Source: TMED8 sp038125725 (GTDB lineage Bacteria > Pseudomonadota > Alphaproteobacteria > Rhodospirillales > Casp-alpha2). Taken from it: DNA of 20,812 nt. The stretch is from assembly GCA_038125725.1 (NCBI GenBank), contig JAYPEK010000060.1:1-20812 (forward strand), given 5' to 3'. Positions 13,196 to 20,722 of this stretch are shown here, in pieces (the first letter of the stretch is position 1; the number at the start of each line of letters is the position of its first letter). The position numbers were made by a program, and so were the translations under genes. The notes beneath the pieces are model-generated. The model saw only the letters and a list, made by a program, of their open reading frames with translations, was not told the origin of the DNA and made no database searches.

Positions 13196-14920
13196 ATGCG
13201 GTACGGCCCTAGTTTCGACCTCGGCTCCAAGCGCCTCGTATTTCTGGTTTTGGTGGCCGGCGTCATTGCCGTTTCGCTTCTTAGATACGCGCAGTTTTCC
13301 GAATTGGATCCGCGCATGGACCAGGCATCTTTCGGTGTCTGGGTGCAGGATTTGATCGAAGCCCCGCGATTGATGCCGAATGCAGTTGATGGCATCGGCT
13401 TCAAGGAAGAACTGATGCGCGATGAAGACAGCGCCCTCAACGTTCTATTGCGCCGTCTCTATGTCGTTCACGACCATATCTTCGTCCTGCTCAGCGTCGG
13501 ATGGTTTACCGCCTGGTCGGCCATTTTCGGCTGGAACATGCCCGGCCAGATCGCCATCAGCATCATTTCCGGCACCCTCGCCGCGGCGGTCATCGCTTGG
13601 CTTCCCTGGGTTCGAGGTCGTGAAAATGCAAGTCCCCCCGACGCCCTCGCGCCTTGGATCACCTTTGCGGTTTTTGCCATCGCCGCGAGCAACGGATACC
13701 TCAACTTGTTTTCCGCGTTGGGGGTTCACAATGTCGGGCTTCTCGGCTTGGCATTCGGTTTGGTGGCAACGCAAGCGTGGCTTTGGCGCTGGCAGAACGA
13801 TCGCGAGCTTTGGCCCGGCTGGGCCAGGACGATGGGCCTCATCGCGGCACAGGCTGTCGCCTACTACTCACATTACACATCGGTATTTCTGCTGCCCCTG
13901 GCGACGGCATTGACCATCGCGGCATCGCCGACCCGTCCGAATTCAGCGAAGTGGCGGATGGCGCTCTCTTTTGCCGGTGCCGGTTTACTGACCGCCACGC
14001 CGTTCTTGGCCCTGACGATGATCGCTCGGCCTGAGATCGCCACCGACCAAGATGCCCTTTCGCGGCTGGCTTGGGTTTTGTCCAAGGAAGGATATTCCGC
14101 GGTGGAACTCATGCTCCGGGTATCGCGTTGGTGGACGACGATGGCCGACTATGGCACGCTGGCGGGGATACTCCTGGGGCTTGGCGGGTGTATCTATCTG
14201 GCGGTCAAGGAAAAGGCATTGTTGCCGATTTCACTGATCGCCGTACACCTCCTCGTGAGCGTGATGATCCCCGGCTTCAGTCAATTTGATCGCACCGGAA
14301 GCTATACAGTCCTGGTGCTCTGTTTGAGTGCCGGGTGGCTCGCGGTGGTTTTGGCGAATACCGTGCTCGTTGCCTGGCGTTCTGGAAAGCGGCCGAGGGC
14401 CGTGGGCATTGGCCTGGGGCTCGCCCTCCTGGTGGCCAGCCAGATTGGCATAGAAGCCGAACGCCTTGCCAATCCGTCTCGTGTCAGCGGCTGGAGCCAT
14501 CTCCTTCGCTTTCCCGGCGAAAACCGACGCTTGGTGCGCGTGATCGAAGACGCGGTGCCCGAGGGCGCGCTGTTTTTCGCATGGAATTATCAATTGGAAT
14601 ACGCGATCCGTGTTCTCAGCAATCGCCTGCGCGGGGAGACGCGCACCTTGCGCCCACTTGAGTCGTTCGTACGTGAACATGAGGCGGGCCGGTTGCGGAA
14701 TTATGCCAAGAAGCACGGCATCCAACTCACTGCCGATGCGCCGATCTACCTACTGGTGCCGGACCGCATCGAACCACGGCTCCACGCCGTGGCGGGATCC
14801 GTCTTCGGACCCGACGGATTGAGTACCCGCGCCCAGGTGAGACTCCATCGCGTGATGACGCTCAAGTGGAAGCGCAGCTTGTCCCCCACCGATCGGTACG
14901 GCCTTTTCGTCATTCCGTAA
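13196..14920 (+). CDS. Polytopic membrane protein, GT-C glycosyltransferase-like (ArnT/PMT-type architecture)
   Basis: The 574-residue protein has about ten to eleven hydrophobic segments from residue 13 to about 420 and a soluble C-terminal domain of about 150 residues. The first outer loop carries acidic residues (SELDPRMDQASFGVW, Asp38 and Asp42), the place where GT-C enzymes keep their catalytic acid, and YYSHYTSVFLLP (223-234) resembles a conserved PMT-2 helix. Together these suggest a transferase using a polyprenyl-linked sugar at the periplasmic face, but no complete family motif proves it; an uncharacterised membrane protein is the alternative. It starts 3 bases after murA and has lower GC (31 of 60 at 13261-13320; 35 of 60 at 13681-13740) than murA (45 of 60 at 12241-12300), suggesting later insertion. 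A hisG promoter candidate follows it. Confidence 0.72.
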   Translation: MRYGPSFDLGSKRLVFLVLVAGVIAVSLLRYAQFSELDPRMDQASFGVWVQDLIEAPRLMPNAVDGIGFKEELMRDEDSALNVLLRRLYVVHDHIFVLLSVGWFTAWSAIFGWNMPGQIAISIISGTLAAAVIAWLPWVRGRENASPPDALAPWITFAVFAIAASNGYLNLFSALGVHNVGLLGLAFGLVATQAWLWRWQNDRELWPGWARTMGLIAAQAVAYYSHYTSVFLLPLATALTIAASPTRPNSAKWRMALSFAGAGLLTATPFLALTMIARPEIATDQDALSRLAWVLSKEGYSAVELMLRVSRWWTTMADYGTLAGILLGLGGCIYLAVKEKALLPISLIAVHLLVSVMIPGFSQFDRTGSYTVLVLCLSAGWLAVVLANTVLVAWRSGKRPRAVGIGLGLALLVASQIGIEAERLANPSRVSGWSHLLRFPGENRRLVRVIEDAVPEGALFFAWNYQLEYAIRVLSNRLRGETRTLRPLESFVREHEAGRLRNYAKKHGIQLTADAPIYLLVPDRIEPRLHAVAGSVFGPDGLSTRAQVRLHRVMTLKWKRSLSPTDRYGLFVIP

Positions 14921-14928
14921 GCCGATGT

Positions 14929-14957
14929 TTGAATCCGCCCCCGGTTTTCACTATGAA
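14929..14957 (+). promoter_or_regulatory. Promoter candidate for the hisG-hisD operon
   Basis: TTGAAT (14929-14934), a 17-base spacer and TATGAA (14952-14957) precede hisG. Transcription would start near 14964, about 19 bases before the hisG ATG, where a GGAGAAAG ribosome site is present. Both hexamers match the consensus in 4 of 6 positions. Confidence 0.48.
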
Positions 14958-14982
14958 TGCCGGGCAAGCGGAGAAAGAAACC

Positions 14983-15651
14983 ATGAGTGCCAACGATTCC
15001 CTCGTGCTGGCCTTGCCCAAGGGGCGCATCCTCAAGGAAGTGATGCCCCTGGTGCGCCGCGCCGGCATCGAACCGGAAGCCGCCTTCGACGATCCGGCAA
15101 GCCGGCAATTGCGGTTCGCCACCAACGTCCCTAACCTGGAGATCATCCGGGTGCGCAGCTTCGATGTGGCCACCTTCGTCGCCTTCGGCGCCGCCCATAT
15201 GGGCGTTGCCGGCAACGACGTCCTGATGGAATTCGACTATCCCGACATCTATGCGCCGCTTGACCTGGATGTCGGCCATTGCCGGCTGTCCGTGGCCGAG
15301 CCCGACGACATGGTCGGCGACGACGACCCGCGCACCTGGTCGTCGGTGCGGGTCGCGACCAAGTACCCGAACCTGACCGCCAAGCACTTCGCCCGGCGCG
15401 GCGTGCAGGCGGAATGCATCAAGCTCAACGGCGCCATGGAACTGGCGCCGACACTGGGGCTTTGCCGGCGCATCGTCGACCTGGTTTCCACCGGCGCCAC
15501 GCTGAAGGCCAACGGGCTCACCGAGATCGAGAAGATCTGCGACATCACATCGCGCCTGACCATCAACCGCACCGCCTGGAAGACCCGCCCGGCCGAGATC
15601 AACGGCTGGCTCGACAATTTCGAGGGAGCGCTCCATGACCTTGCGGCTTGA
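14983..15651 (+). CDS. hisG: ATP phosphoribosyltransferase catalytic subunit, short form HisG
   Basis: HisG joins ATP and phosphoribosyl pyrophosphate in the first step of histidine synthesis. The protein has 222 residues, the short form without the C-terminal regulatory domain of the roughly 300-residue long form. Short HisG is inactive without HisZ, a histidyl-tRNA synthetase-like subunit that is not in this window. Visible motifs are LALPKGRILKEV near the start, GVAGNDVLME (mid-protein), and the PRPP-binding loop IVDLVSTGATLKANGL near residues 165-180. The ATG at 14983 is chosen for its GGAGAAAG site and the family start; the frame extends upstream into the previous gene without a good start. 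The end overlaps hisD by 17 bases. Confidence 0.95.
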   Translation: MSANDSLVLALPKGRILKEVMPLVRRAGIEPEAAFDDPASRQLRFATNVPNLEIIRVRSFDVATFVAFGAAHMGVAGNDVLMEFDYPDIYAPLDLDVGHCRLSVAEPDDMVGDDDPRTWSSVRVATKYPNLTAKHFARRGVQAECIKLNGAMELAPTLGLCRRIVDLVSTGATLKANGLTEIEKICDITSRLTINRTAWKTRPAEINGWLDNFEGALHDLAA

Positions 15652-16939
15652 CCGGAGCGCCGCCGACTTCGAGGCGCAATTCCAAGCCTTCCTGGGCGCC
15701 AAGCGCGAGACCGAGGCCGACGTCAACGACGTGGTCGCCAGAGTGCTCGCGGCCGTGCGCGCGCGCGGCGATGCGGCTCTGGTCGATTACACCCGCAAGT
15801 TCGACCGCTTCGAACTGGAAGCTTCCGGGCTTCGCTTCACCGCCGATGAGATTGCACATGCCAAGCGCGATTGTGCGCCCGAGACCCTGGAAGCGCTCGA
15901 CGTCGCGGCGACGCGTATCCGCGCCTTCCATGAAAAACAGCTGCCCGACGACCTGGACTTCACCGACGAAGCCGGGCTGCGGCTCGGCTACAAATGGTCC
16001 GCGGTCGGCGCCGCCGGACTATACGTGCCGGGCGGCACGGCGGCCTATCCCTCATCGGTGCTGATGAACGCCATCCCGGCCAAGGTGGCGGGCGTTCAGC
16101 GGCTGGTGATGGTGGTGCCGACACCGGACGGGGTCATCAACCCATTGGTGCTGGCCGCGGCCGAGCTTGCCGGCGTCGATGAAATTTATCGCGTCGGCGG
16201 CGCCCAGGCGGTGGCGGCGCTGGCTTACGGAACCGAAACCATCCGCCCGGTGGACAAAATCGTCGGCCCCGGCAATGCCTATGTGGCCGCCGCCAAGCGC
16301 CAGGTGTTCGGCACCGTCGGCATCGACATGATCGCCGGCCCGTCGGAAATCCTGGTGCTTGCCGACAAGGACAACGACCCAGCCTGGATCGCCGCTGACT
16401 TGCTCAGCCAGGCGGAACACGACACCGCTGCGCAGGCGATCCTGATCACCGACGATGCGGCCTTCGCCGACGCCGTGGTGGCGGCGGTCGACGGCCATCT
16501 CGCGACGCTGCCGCGCACCCAGACGGCGGGCGAAAGTTGGCGCACCTACGGTGCCGTCTTCACCGTCGCGTCACTCGAGGAAGGGTTGCCGCTGGTCGAC
16601 CGCATCGCGCCCGAGCACTTGGAGATCGCGACTGAGAACGCGCGCGGCCTGGCTGGCCGGATCAACAATGCCGGCGCCATCTTCATCGGCCGCTACGTGC
16701 CGGAAGCGCTGGGCGATTACCTTGCCGGTCCGAACCACGTTCTTCCGACGGCGCGTTCGGCCCGGTTCTCGTCGGGCCTCGGCGTGCTGGATTTCATGAA
16801 GCGCACTTCCATGGTCGAATGCAGCGCTGAAAGCTTGCGCCAGGTTGGCCCGGCGGCGGTCACCTTGGCACGTGCCGAAGGCCTGGACGCGCACGCGCTG
16901 TCGCTGTCCATCCGGCTCAACCTGCCGGACCCCGCGTGA
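15635..16939 (+). CDS. hisD: Histidinol dehydrogenase HisD
   Basis: HisD oxidises histidinol to histidine in two NAD-dependent steps, the last of the pathway. The 434-residue protein is full length. Family residues are in register with the E. coli enzyme: zinc ligands Gln259 and His262 (LLSQAEHDTAAQ), Asp361 (ALGDYLAGPNH), a C-terminal His (DAHALSLSIRL), and the acid-base pair Glu327-His328 (RIAPEHLEI). GPGNAYVAAAKRQVFG and DMIAGPSEIL are classic HisD segments. The ATG lies inside the end of hisG in another frame, after GGGAG, so the two are coupled. The UPF0262 gene begins 13 bases after the stop. Confidence 0.97.
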   Translation: MTLRLDRSAADFEAQFQAFLGAKRETEADVNDVVARVLAAVRARGDAALVDYTRKFDRFELEASGLRFTADEIAHAKRDCAPETLEALDVAATRIRAFHEKQLPDDLDFTDEAGLRLGYKWSAVGAAGLYVPGGTAAYPSSVLMNAIPAKVAGVQRLVMVVPTPDGVINPLVLAAAELAGVDEIYRVGGAQAVAALAYGTETIRPVDKIVGPGNAYVAAAKRQVFGTVGIDMIAGPSEILVLADKDNDPAWIAADLLSQAEHDTAAQAILITDDAAFADAVVAAVDGHLATLPRTQTAGESWRTYGAVFTVASLEEGLPLVDRIAPEHLEIATENARGLAGRINNAGAIFIGRYVPEALGDYLAGPNHVLPTARSARFSSGLGVLDFMKRTSMVECSAESLRQVGPAAVTLARAEGLDAHALSLSIRLNLPDPA

Positions 16940-16952
16940 AGGACCCGGGCCC

Positions 16953-17426
16953 GTGGAAGACCGTCAGCGCATCGCCAAAATCTCTTTGGACGAGCAGTCG
17001 GTCATCCGCCGCAGCGCGCAGGTGGAGCACGAGCGCAAGGTCGCCATCTACGACCTCTTGGAAGAGAACGAATTCACCCTGACCGACGGCCAGCCGGGTC
17101 CCTATCACCTGCACCTGGGGATCGAGGACAACCGGTTGATCTTCGACGTCCGCGACGAAGCGGAAGAACCCATCAAGCGGGTGATGCTACCGGGTTCGAC
17201 CTTCCGCCGGGTGGTGAAGGATTACTTCCTGATCGTCGAGAGCTATTTCAACGCCATCAAGACCAAGGCGCCGTCGCAGATCGAGGCCATCGACATGGCC
17301 AGGCGCGGCATCCACAACGACGGCGCCGATCTTTTGATGGAGCGCCTGGCCAGCGACGTGGAGATGGACAAGGATACCGCCCGGCGCCTGTTCACGCTCG
17401 TCTGCGTGCTGCACATCCGGGCCTAG
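16953..17426 (+). CDS. UPF0262 family protein (uncharacterised)
   Basis: This 157-residue protein matches the UPF0262 family, which is largely alphaproteobacterial and has no known function. The N-terminal half holds SAQVEHERKVAIYDLLEENEF, followed by a beta-rich middle (GPYHLHLGIEDNRLIFDVRDE) and a helical second half with YFNAIKTKAPSQIEAIDMARRG. It is acidic, cytoplasmic, and has no metal motif or membrane segment. The start is a GTG at 16953 with GAAGGA about 10 bases upstream; the longer open frame reaches back into hisD and is a shadow. The order hisD - UPF0262 - phosphatase-like gene is one I recall as common in this class, which suggests a linked function, though none is established. 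Confidence 0.9.
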   Translation: MEDRQRIAKISLDEQSVIRRSAQVEHERKVAIYDLLEENEFTLTDGQPGPYHLHLGIEDNRLIFDVRDEAEEPIKRVMLPGSTFRRVVKDYFLIVESYFNAIKTKAPSQIEAIDMARRGIHNDGADLLMERLASDVEMDKDTARRLFTLVCVLHIRA

Positions 17427-17432
17427 GCGTCC

Positions 17433-17879
17433 ATGGGCGATCTCCCCTCCGCCGTATTGTTCGCCTGCACCATGAACGCCGTCCGCTCGCCGATGGCGGA
17501 AGGCATCCTCAAATTCCTCCACGGCACCCGCATTTACGTCGATTCCGTCGGCGTGCGCTCGAGCGAGGTCGACGGCTTCGCAATCGCCGTCATGGACGAG
17601 ATCGGCATCGACATTTCCGGCCACAAATCCAAGACCTTCGACGACCTGGAGGACAGCTATTTCGACCTGATCATCCCCATGTCGCCGGAAGCCCAGCACC
17701 GTGCGGTGGAAATGACGCGGGTGATGGCCGTCGAGATCGAGTTCTGGAACACCTTCGATCCTTCCGTCATCGATCCCGATGACCGCGATGCGCGCCTCGC
17801 CGCCTATCGCCAGGTGCGCAATCAGTTGATGGAGAGGATCGAGGCGCGTTTTCCACGCACCCTGGCCGTCGACACCTGA
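17433..17879 (+). CDS. Low-molecular-weight protein-tyrosine phosphatase-like protein
   Basis: The 148-residue protein has the phosphate-binding loop of low-molecular-weight phosphatases and arsenate reductases close to its N-terminus: FACTMNAVRSPMAEG, with Cys12 and Arg18 in the CX5R arrangement, and a later Asp109-Pro110 (NTFDPSVID) at the position of the general acid. The family usually removes phosphate from tyrosine or small molecules in the cytoplasm. It is 6 bases downstream of the UPF0262 gene and so in the hisG-hisD transcript. The second redox cysteines of ArsC are not visible, so arsenate reduction is unlikely. The substrate is unknown; the location invites a link to histidine synthesis, but this is only an inference. 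Confidence 0.88.
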   Translation: MGDLPSAVLFACTMNAVRSPMAEGILKFLHGTRIYVDSVGVRSSEVDGFAIAVMDEIGIDISGHKSKTFDDLEDSYFDLIIPMSPEAQHRAVEMTRVMAVEIEFWNTFDPSVIDPDDRDARLAAYRQVRNQLMERIEARFPRTLAVDT

Positions 17880-17940
17880 CGCGGAAACGCCGAAACCCGG
17901 TCACAAGCCGCCCAATTCGCGGCAAAATCCATGAAAATTC

Positions 17941-17969
17941 TTGACCCTTCACGATTTGGCGGCATGTTA
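17941..17969 (+). promoter_or_regulatory. Promoter candidate for infA operon
   Basis: TTGACC (17941-17946), a 17-base spacer and ATGTTA (17964-17969) lie in the 133-base gap before infA. The -35 is near consensus (5 of 6) and the -10 is weak. A leader of about 37 bases to the infA ATG results. AT-rich sequence just upstream (AAAATCCATGAAAATTC) could act as an UP-like element. Confidence 0.55.
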
Positions 17970-18012
17970 GGGGGCCTTCACGGGCATTTCACGCAACGAC
18001 CTTGAGAGAGAC

Positions 18013-18231
18013 ATGGCCAAAGAAGAGCCGTTGGAGTTCACCGGCACGGTCACCGAAATCCTTCCGAACGCGATGTTTCGCGTGAAGTTGGATAACGATC
18101 ACGAGATTCTCGCCCACACGGCGGGGAAAATGCGCAAGCACCGCATCCGCGTGCTGGCCGGCGATCGGGTGAACGTGGAAATGACTCCCTACGACCTGAC
18201 CAAGGGTCGCATCACCTTCCGCTACAAGTAA
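18013..18231 (+). CDS. infA: Translation initiation factor IF-1
   Basis: This 72-residue protein is a single S1/OB-fold domain with the typical IF-1 start MAKEEPLEFTGTVTEILPNA and the segments FRVKLDNDHEILAHTAGKMR and GDRVNVEMTPYDLTKGRI. IF-1 binds the A-site of the 30S subunit during initiation. The length is exactly that of the family. GAGAGA lies 5 bases before the ATG. A promoter candidate precedes the gene, which then leads the infA-maf-RNase G-yacG series with short gaps. Confidence 0.98.
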   Translation: MAKEEPLEFTGTVTEILPNAMFRVKLDNDHEILAHTAGKMRKHRIRVLAGDRVNVEMTPYDLTKGRITFRYK

Positions 18232-18243
18232 CAGGACCGGTCC

Positions 18244-18816
18244 ATGACCGGTCGTTTGATTCTCGCCTCCGCATCCCCGAGACGACTGGCGCTGCTGGCC
18301 CAGGTGGGCATCACGCCCGATCAGGTGGTGCCGGCAGACATCGACGAGTCCCCTTTGAAAGGCGAATTGCCGCGGCAGGTGGCCGAGCGACTTGCTGCCG
18401 AAAAGGCCGAGGCCGTCTGGGCACAACACCCGGATGCGGTCGTGCTCGCCGCCGATACCGTCGTCGCCTGCGGGCGCCGGATACTCGACAAGCCCGCCGA
18501 TGAAAGGGATGCCCGGCGCACGCTGCGGCACCTTTCCGGCCGCCGGCATCGGGTCTATGGCGGGATCTGCATCGCCGCGCCCGGCGGCCTCCGGCGCGCG
18601 CGCGTGGTCGTCACCCAGGTGCAGTTCAAGCGCCTTGGCGACGACGAAATCACCACCTACCTGGAAAGCGGCGAATGGCAGGGCAAGGCCGGCGCCTATG
18701 CCATCCAGGGCCGCGCCGGCGCCTTCGTCAAGAAGATCAACGGCTCCTACGACAACGTCGTCGGCTTGCCATTGTATGAAACACTGGCGCTGCTCAACGG
18801 GCTCGGCCTAACATGA
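18244..18816 (+). CDS. maf: Maf family nucleoside triphosphate pyrophosphatase
   Basis: Maf proteins hydrolyse nucleoside triphosphates to monophosphates and pyrophosphate, removing odd or excess nucleotides. The 190-residue protein begins LILASASPRRLALL (residues 5-18; the SxSPRR substrate loop), continues with AADTVVACGRRILDKP and ends with GKAGAYAIQG and INGSYDNVVGLPLYE. The GKAGAYAIQG form matches the YhdE branch that acts on dTTP and UTP better than the YceF branch. The start is 12 bases after the infA stop, with AGGA in between. It is followed by the RNase gene 18 bases later. Confidence 0.95.
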   Translation: MTGRLILASASPRRLALLAQVGITPDQVVPADIDESPLKGELPRQVAERLAAEKAEAVWAQHPDAVVLAADTVVACGRRILDKPADERDARRTLRHLSGRRHRVYGGICIAAPGGLRRARVVVTQVQFKRLGDDEITTYLESGEWQGKAGAYAIQGRAGAFVKKINGSYDNVVGLPLYETLALLNGLGLT

Positions 18817-18834
18817 TGCAACGTTAAGGGATCC

Positions 18835-20286
18835 ATGCTGAGCGACCATATCTTCATATCCGCCTCTCCGGGCGAGGTGCGCATCGCCGAAACCGCCCAA
18901 GGTGAGCTGACCGCCTACACCGTGCACCGCGCCAGCGCCGAAACCCGCGTCGGCGACGTCTATCTCGGCCGCGTCGAGGCCGTGCTGCAGGGCATCCAGG
19001 CGGCCTTCGTCGATATCGGCGAAACACGGGCCGGCTTCCTGGCGCTGCCCGAGGCGCGCCCGTTCCGCCCCGGCAATCCGGGCGATGCCGAGGACGACAT
19101 CGCCGACTACCTGAGCGAAGGCGATACGCTTTTGGTGCAGGTGACGCGCGACGCCGAAGAAGACAAGGGCGCCAAGCTGACCACGCGCATTAGCCTGACC
19201 GGCCGTGACCTGGTGTTCACGCCGCTTTCGGAAGGGCTTTCGGTGTCGCGCCGGATCGGCGGTGACGCCGAACGCAAGCGCCTGCAAGCGGCCATGGCCG
19301 GCGCCATGGCGGAAGGCGACGGCGGCTTCATCGTGCGGACCGCCGCGGCGGAAGCCGAGGACGACGAACTGGCCCATGAAGCGGCCAGGCTGCGCACGCG
19401 CTGGGAAGAGATCGAGGCGGCGCGCGATCAGTCCCGCGCCCCCGCCCACCTGCATCGCGACGTGGAGCCGGCGCTCCGGGTGCTGCGCGAGCACGGCGGC
19501 GCCGACCTGGAAGCGGTCGTCGTCGACGATGCCGACCTGTTCACCCGCCTGCAAGCCTTCGTCGCCGCCGAAATGCCAGACTTGGCCGAAGTGCTACGCC
19601 ACCACGCCGGTCCCGAAGCGCTGTTCGCCGCCGAAGGGATCGAGGACGCCGTCGAGGCCCTGCTCGACCCGCACGTGACGCTTGCCTGCGGGGGCAGCCT
19701 GATCATTTCCGAAACCCCGGCGCTGACCGCCATCGACGTCAATACCGGCGCCGCCGACTTCGGCAACAAGGAAACGACGGCGTTGGAGGTCAACATCGAG
19801 GCGGCACGGGAAATCGCCCGCCAGGTACTGTTACGCAACCTGAGCGGCCTCCTGGTGGTGGATTTCGTCTCAACGCGCCGGCGCGAAAGCCAGAGCGCGC
19901 TTGCCGAGGCGCTGGAAGCCGCGCTCGCGGAAGACGCGCTGCGCCCCAATCTGGTCGGGTTCACGCGTCTGGGACTGGCGGAAATCACCCGCCGGCGCCA
20001 AGGTGCCAGCCTGACCGAATTGCTCTGCGGCGAGCCCGCGGCACCGGAAAGATCGCCGGAAACCGTCGCGCTGGCGACATTGCGCGCGGTACTGGCCGAA
20101 GCACGGCGGCAAACGGCGCCGGGCTACGTGCTGGAGCTCCCGAGCGCCGCTGCCGATGCCCTCGCCGGCGCGCAGATGAACGCCCTCACAGAAGCGCGGC
20201 GTCGGCTCGGCGGCAACCTGGAAATCGCGGCGCGGCCGGAACTGGCGGCATCGGTCTATTTCGTGCGCGCCCGGGGAGGAGAGTGA
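18835..20286 (+). CDS. rng: Ribonuclease E/G family protein, RNase G-like, lacking zinc-link
   Basis: The 483-residue enzyme has an S1 RNA-binding region (RVGDVYLGRVEAVLQGIQAAFVD, about residues 38-60) and the DNase I-like catalytic part with the magnesium aspartates Asp301 (TAIDVNTGA) and Asp343 (GLLVVDFV), then GFTRLGLAEITRRR. The CPxC zinc-link that joins dimers in E. coli RNase E is missing: after SLTEL there is only one cysteine (Cys398). The length is close to RNase G (489) and there is no long RNase E-type tail. It would cut single-stranded RNA near 5' ends, for example in 16S maturation or mRNA decay. Its start is 18 bases after maf and its TGA lies 3 bases before yacG. Confidence 0.92.
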   Translation: MLSDHIFISASPGEVRIAETAQGELTAYTVHRASAETRVGDVYLGRVEAVLQGIQAAFVDIGETRAGFLALPEARPFRPGNPGDAEDDIADYLSEGDTLLVQVTRDAEEDKGAKLTTRISLTGRDLVFTPLSEGLSVSRRIGGDAERKRLQAAMAGAMAEGDGGFIVRTAAAEAEDDELAHEAARLRTRWEEIEAARDQSRAPAHLHRDVEPALRVLREHGGADLEAVVVDDADLFTRLQAFVAAEMPDLAEVLRHHAGPEALFAAEGIEDAVEALLDPHVTLACGGSLIISETPALTAIDVNTGAADFGNKETTALEVNIEAAREIARQVLLRNLSGLLVVDFVSTRRRESQSALAEALEAALAEDALRPNLVGFTRLGLAEITRRRQGASLTELLCGEPAAPERSPETVALATLRAVLAEARRQTAPGYVLELPSAAADALAGAQMNALTEARRRLGGNLEIAARPELAASVYFVRARGGE

Positions 20287-20289
20287 GGC

Positions 20290-20487
20290 ATGAGCGAATC
20301 CGACAATGTGGTTCCGCTGAAGCGCCAGAAATGTCCGATCTGCTCGAAGCCGGCGGTCGAGGATTACCGGCCGTTCTGCTCCAAGCGCTGCGCCGATATC
20401 GATCTCGGGCGCTGGCTCAACGAGGACTACCGCATCCCCGCCGAAGAGGCCGCGGAGTTGGACGACGACGAGTTCGCCGACATCTGA
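20290..20487 (+). CDS. yacG: Zinc-ribbon DNA gyrase inhibitor YacG
   Basis: This 65-residue protein carries the YacG zinc site: KCPICSKP (Cys15, Cys18) and PFCSKRCADIDLGRWL (Cys30, Cys34), followed by an acidic tail. YacG binds GyrB and reduces gyrase activity in E. coli. The frame begins 3 bases after the RNase stop, with GGGGAGGAG overlapping the end of that gene as ribosome site. The order RNase G - yacG is common in proteobacteria. Confidence 0.95.
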   Translation: MSESDNVVPLKRQKCPICSKPAVEDYRPFCSKRCADIDLGRWLNEDYRIPAEEAAELDDDEFADI

Positions 20488-20528
20488 AACCGCGCCGCGG
20501 CCGCGTCAAAAACTTGCCCTCAGGGCTC

Positions 20529-20557
20529 TTGTCAGGCCGGGAAATATCTTTTAAAAG
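20529..20557 (+). promoter_or_regulatory. Promoter candidate for tRNA-Phe
   Basis: TTGTCA (20529-20534), a 17-base spacer and TAAAAG (20552-20557) are followed by a GC-rich discriminator (CCCCGGG), the kind often seen at stable-RNA promoters under stringent control. Transcription would start about 80 bases before the tRNA. Confidence 0.42.
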
Positions 20558-20619
20558 CCCCGGGTGTCCCGCCGTTGTCACATCCCGGCAACATCCGGTG
20601 CGGGGCACGAATTCTGCCG

Positions 20620-20639
20620 GTTCCGGGCTTTTCCGGAAC
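20620..20639 (+). other. Hairpin upstream of tRNA-Phe
   Basis: GTTCCGG (20620-20626) pairs perfectly with CCGGAAC (20633-20639) around a 6-base loop, 7 bases before the tRNA. It has no T-tract after it. It may be a processing element in the tRNA leader rather than a terminator of yacG. Confidence 0.3.
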
Positions 20640-20646
20640 GGCCGGC

Positions 20647-20722
20647 GCCCAGGTAGCTCAGTTGGTAGAGCAGCGGATTGAAAATCCGCGTGTCGGTGGT
20701 TCGATTCCGCCCCTGGGCACCA
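20647..20722 (+). tRNA. tRNA-Phe (anticodon GAA)
   Basis: A full cloverleaf is visible. Acceptor arm GCCCAGG (20647-20653) pairs with CCTGGGC (20712-20718), the D arm is GCTC...GAGC, and the anticodon stem GCGGA/TCCGC encloses TTGAAAA with anticodon GAA. The T arm is GGTGG-TTCGATT-CCGCC. Discriminator A and an encoded CCA follow. The length is 76 bases. Confidence 0.97.

Noticed and set aside
20283..20681. 132-codon frame over yacG
   Set aside because: Alternative frame of yacG that runs into tRNA-Phe; the zinc-ribbon reading frame is clearly the real one.
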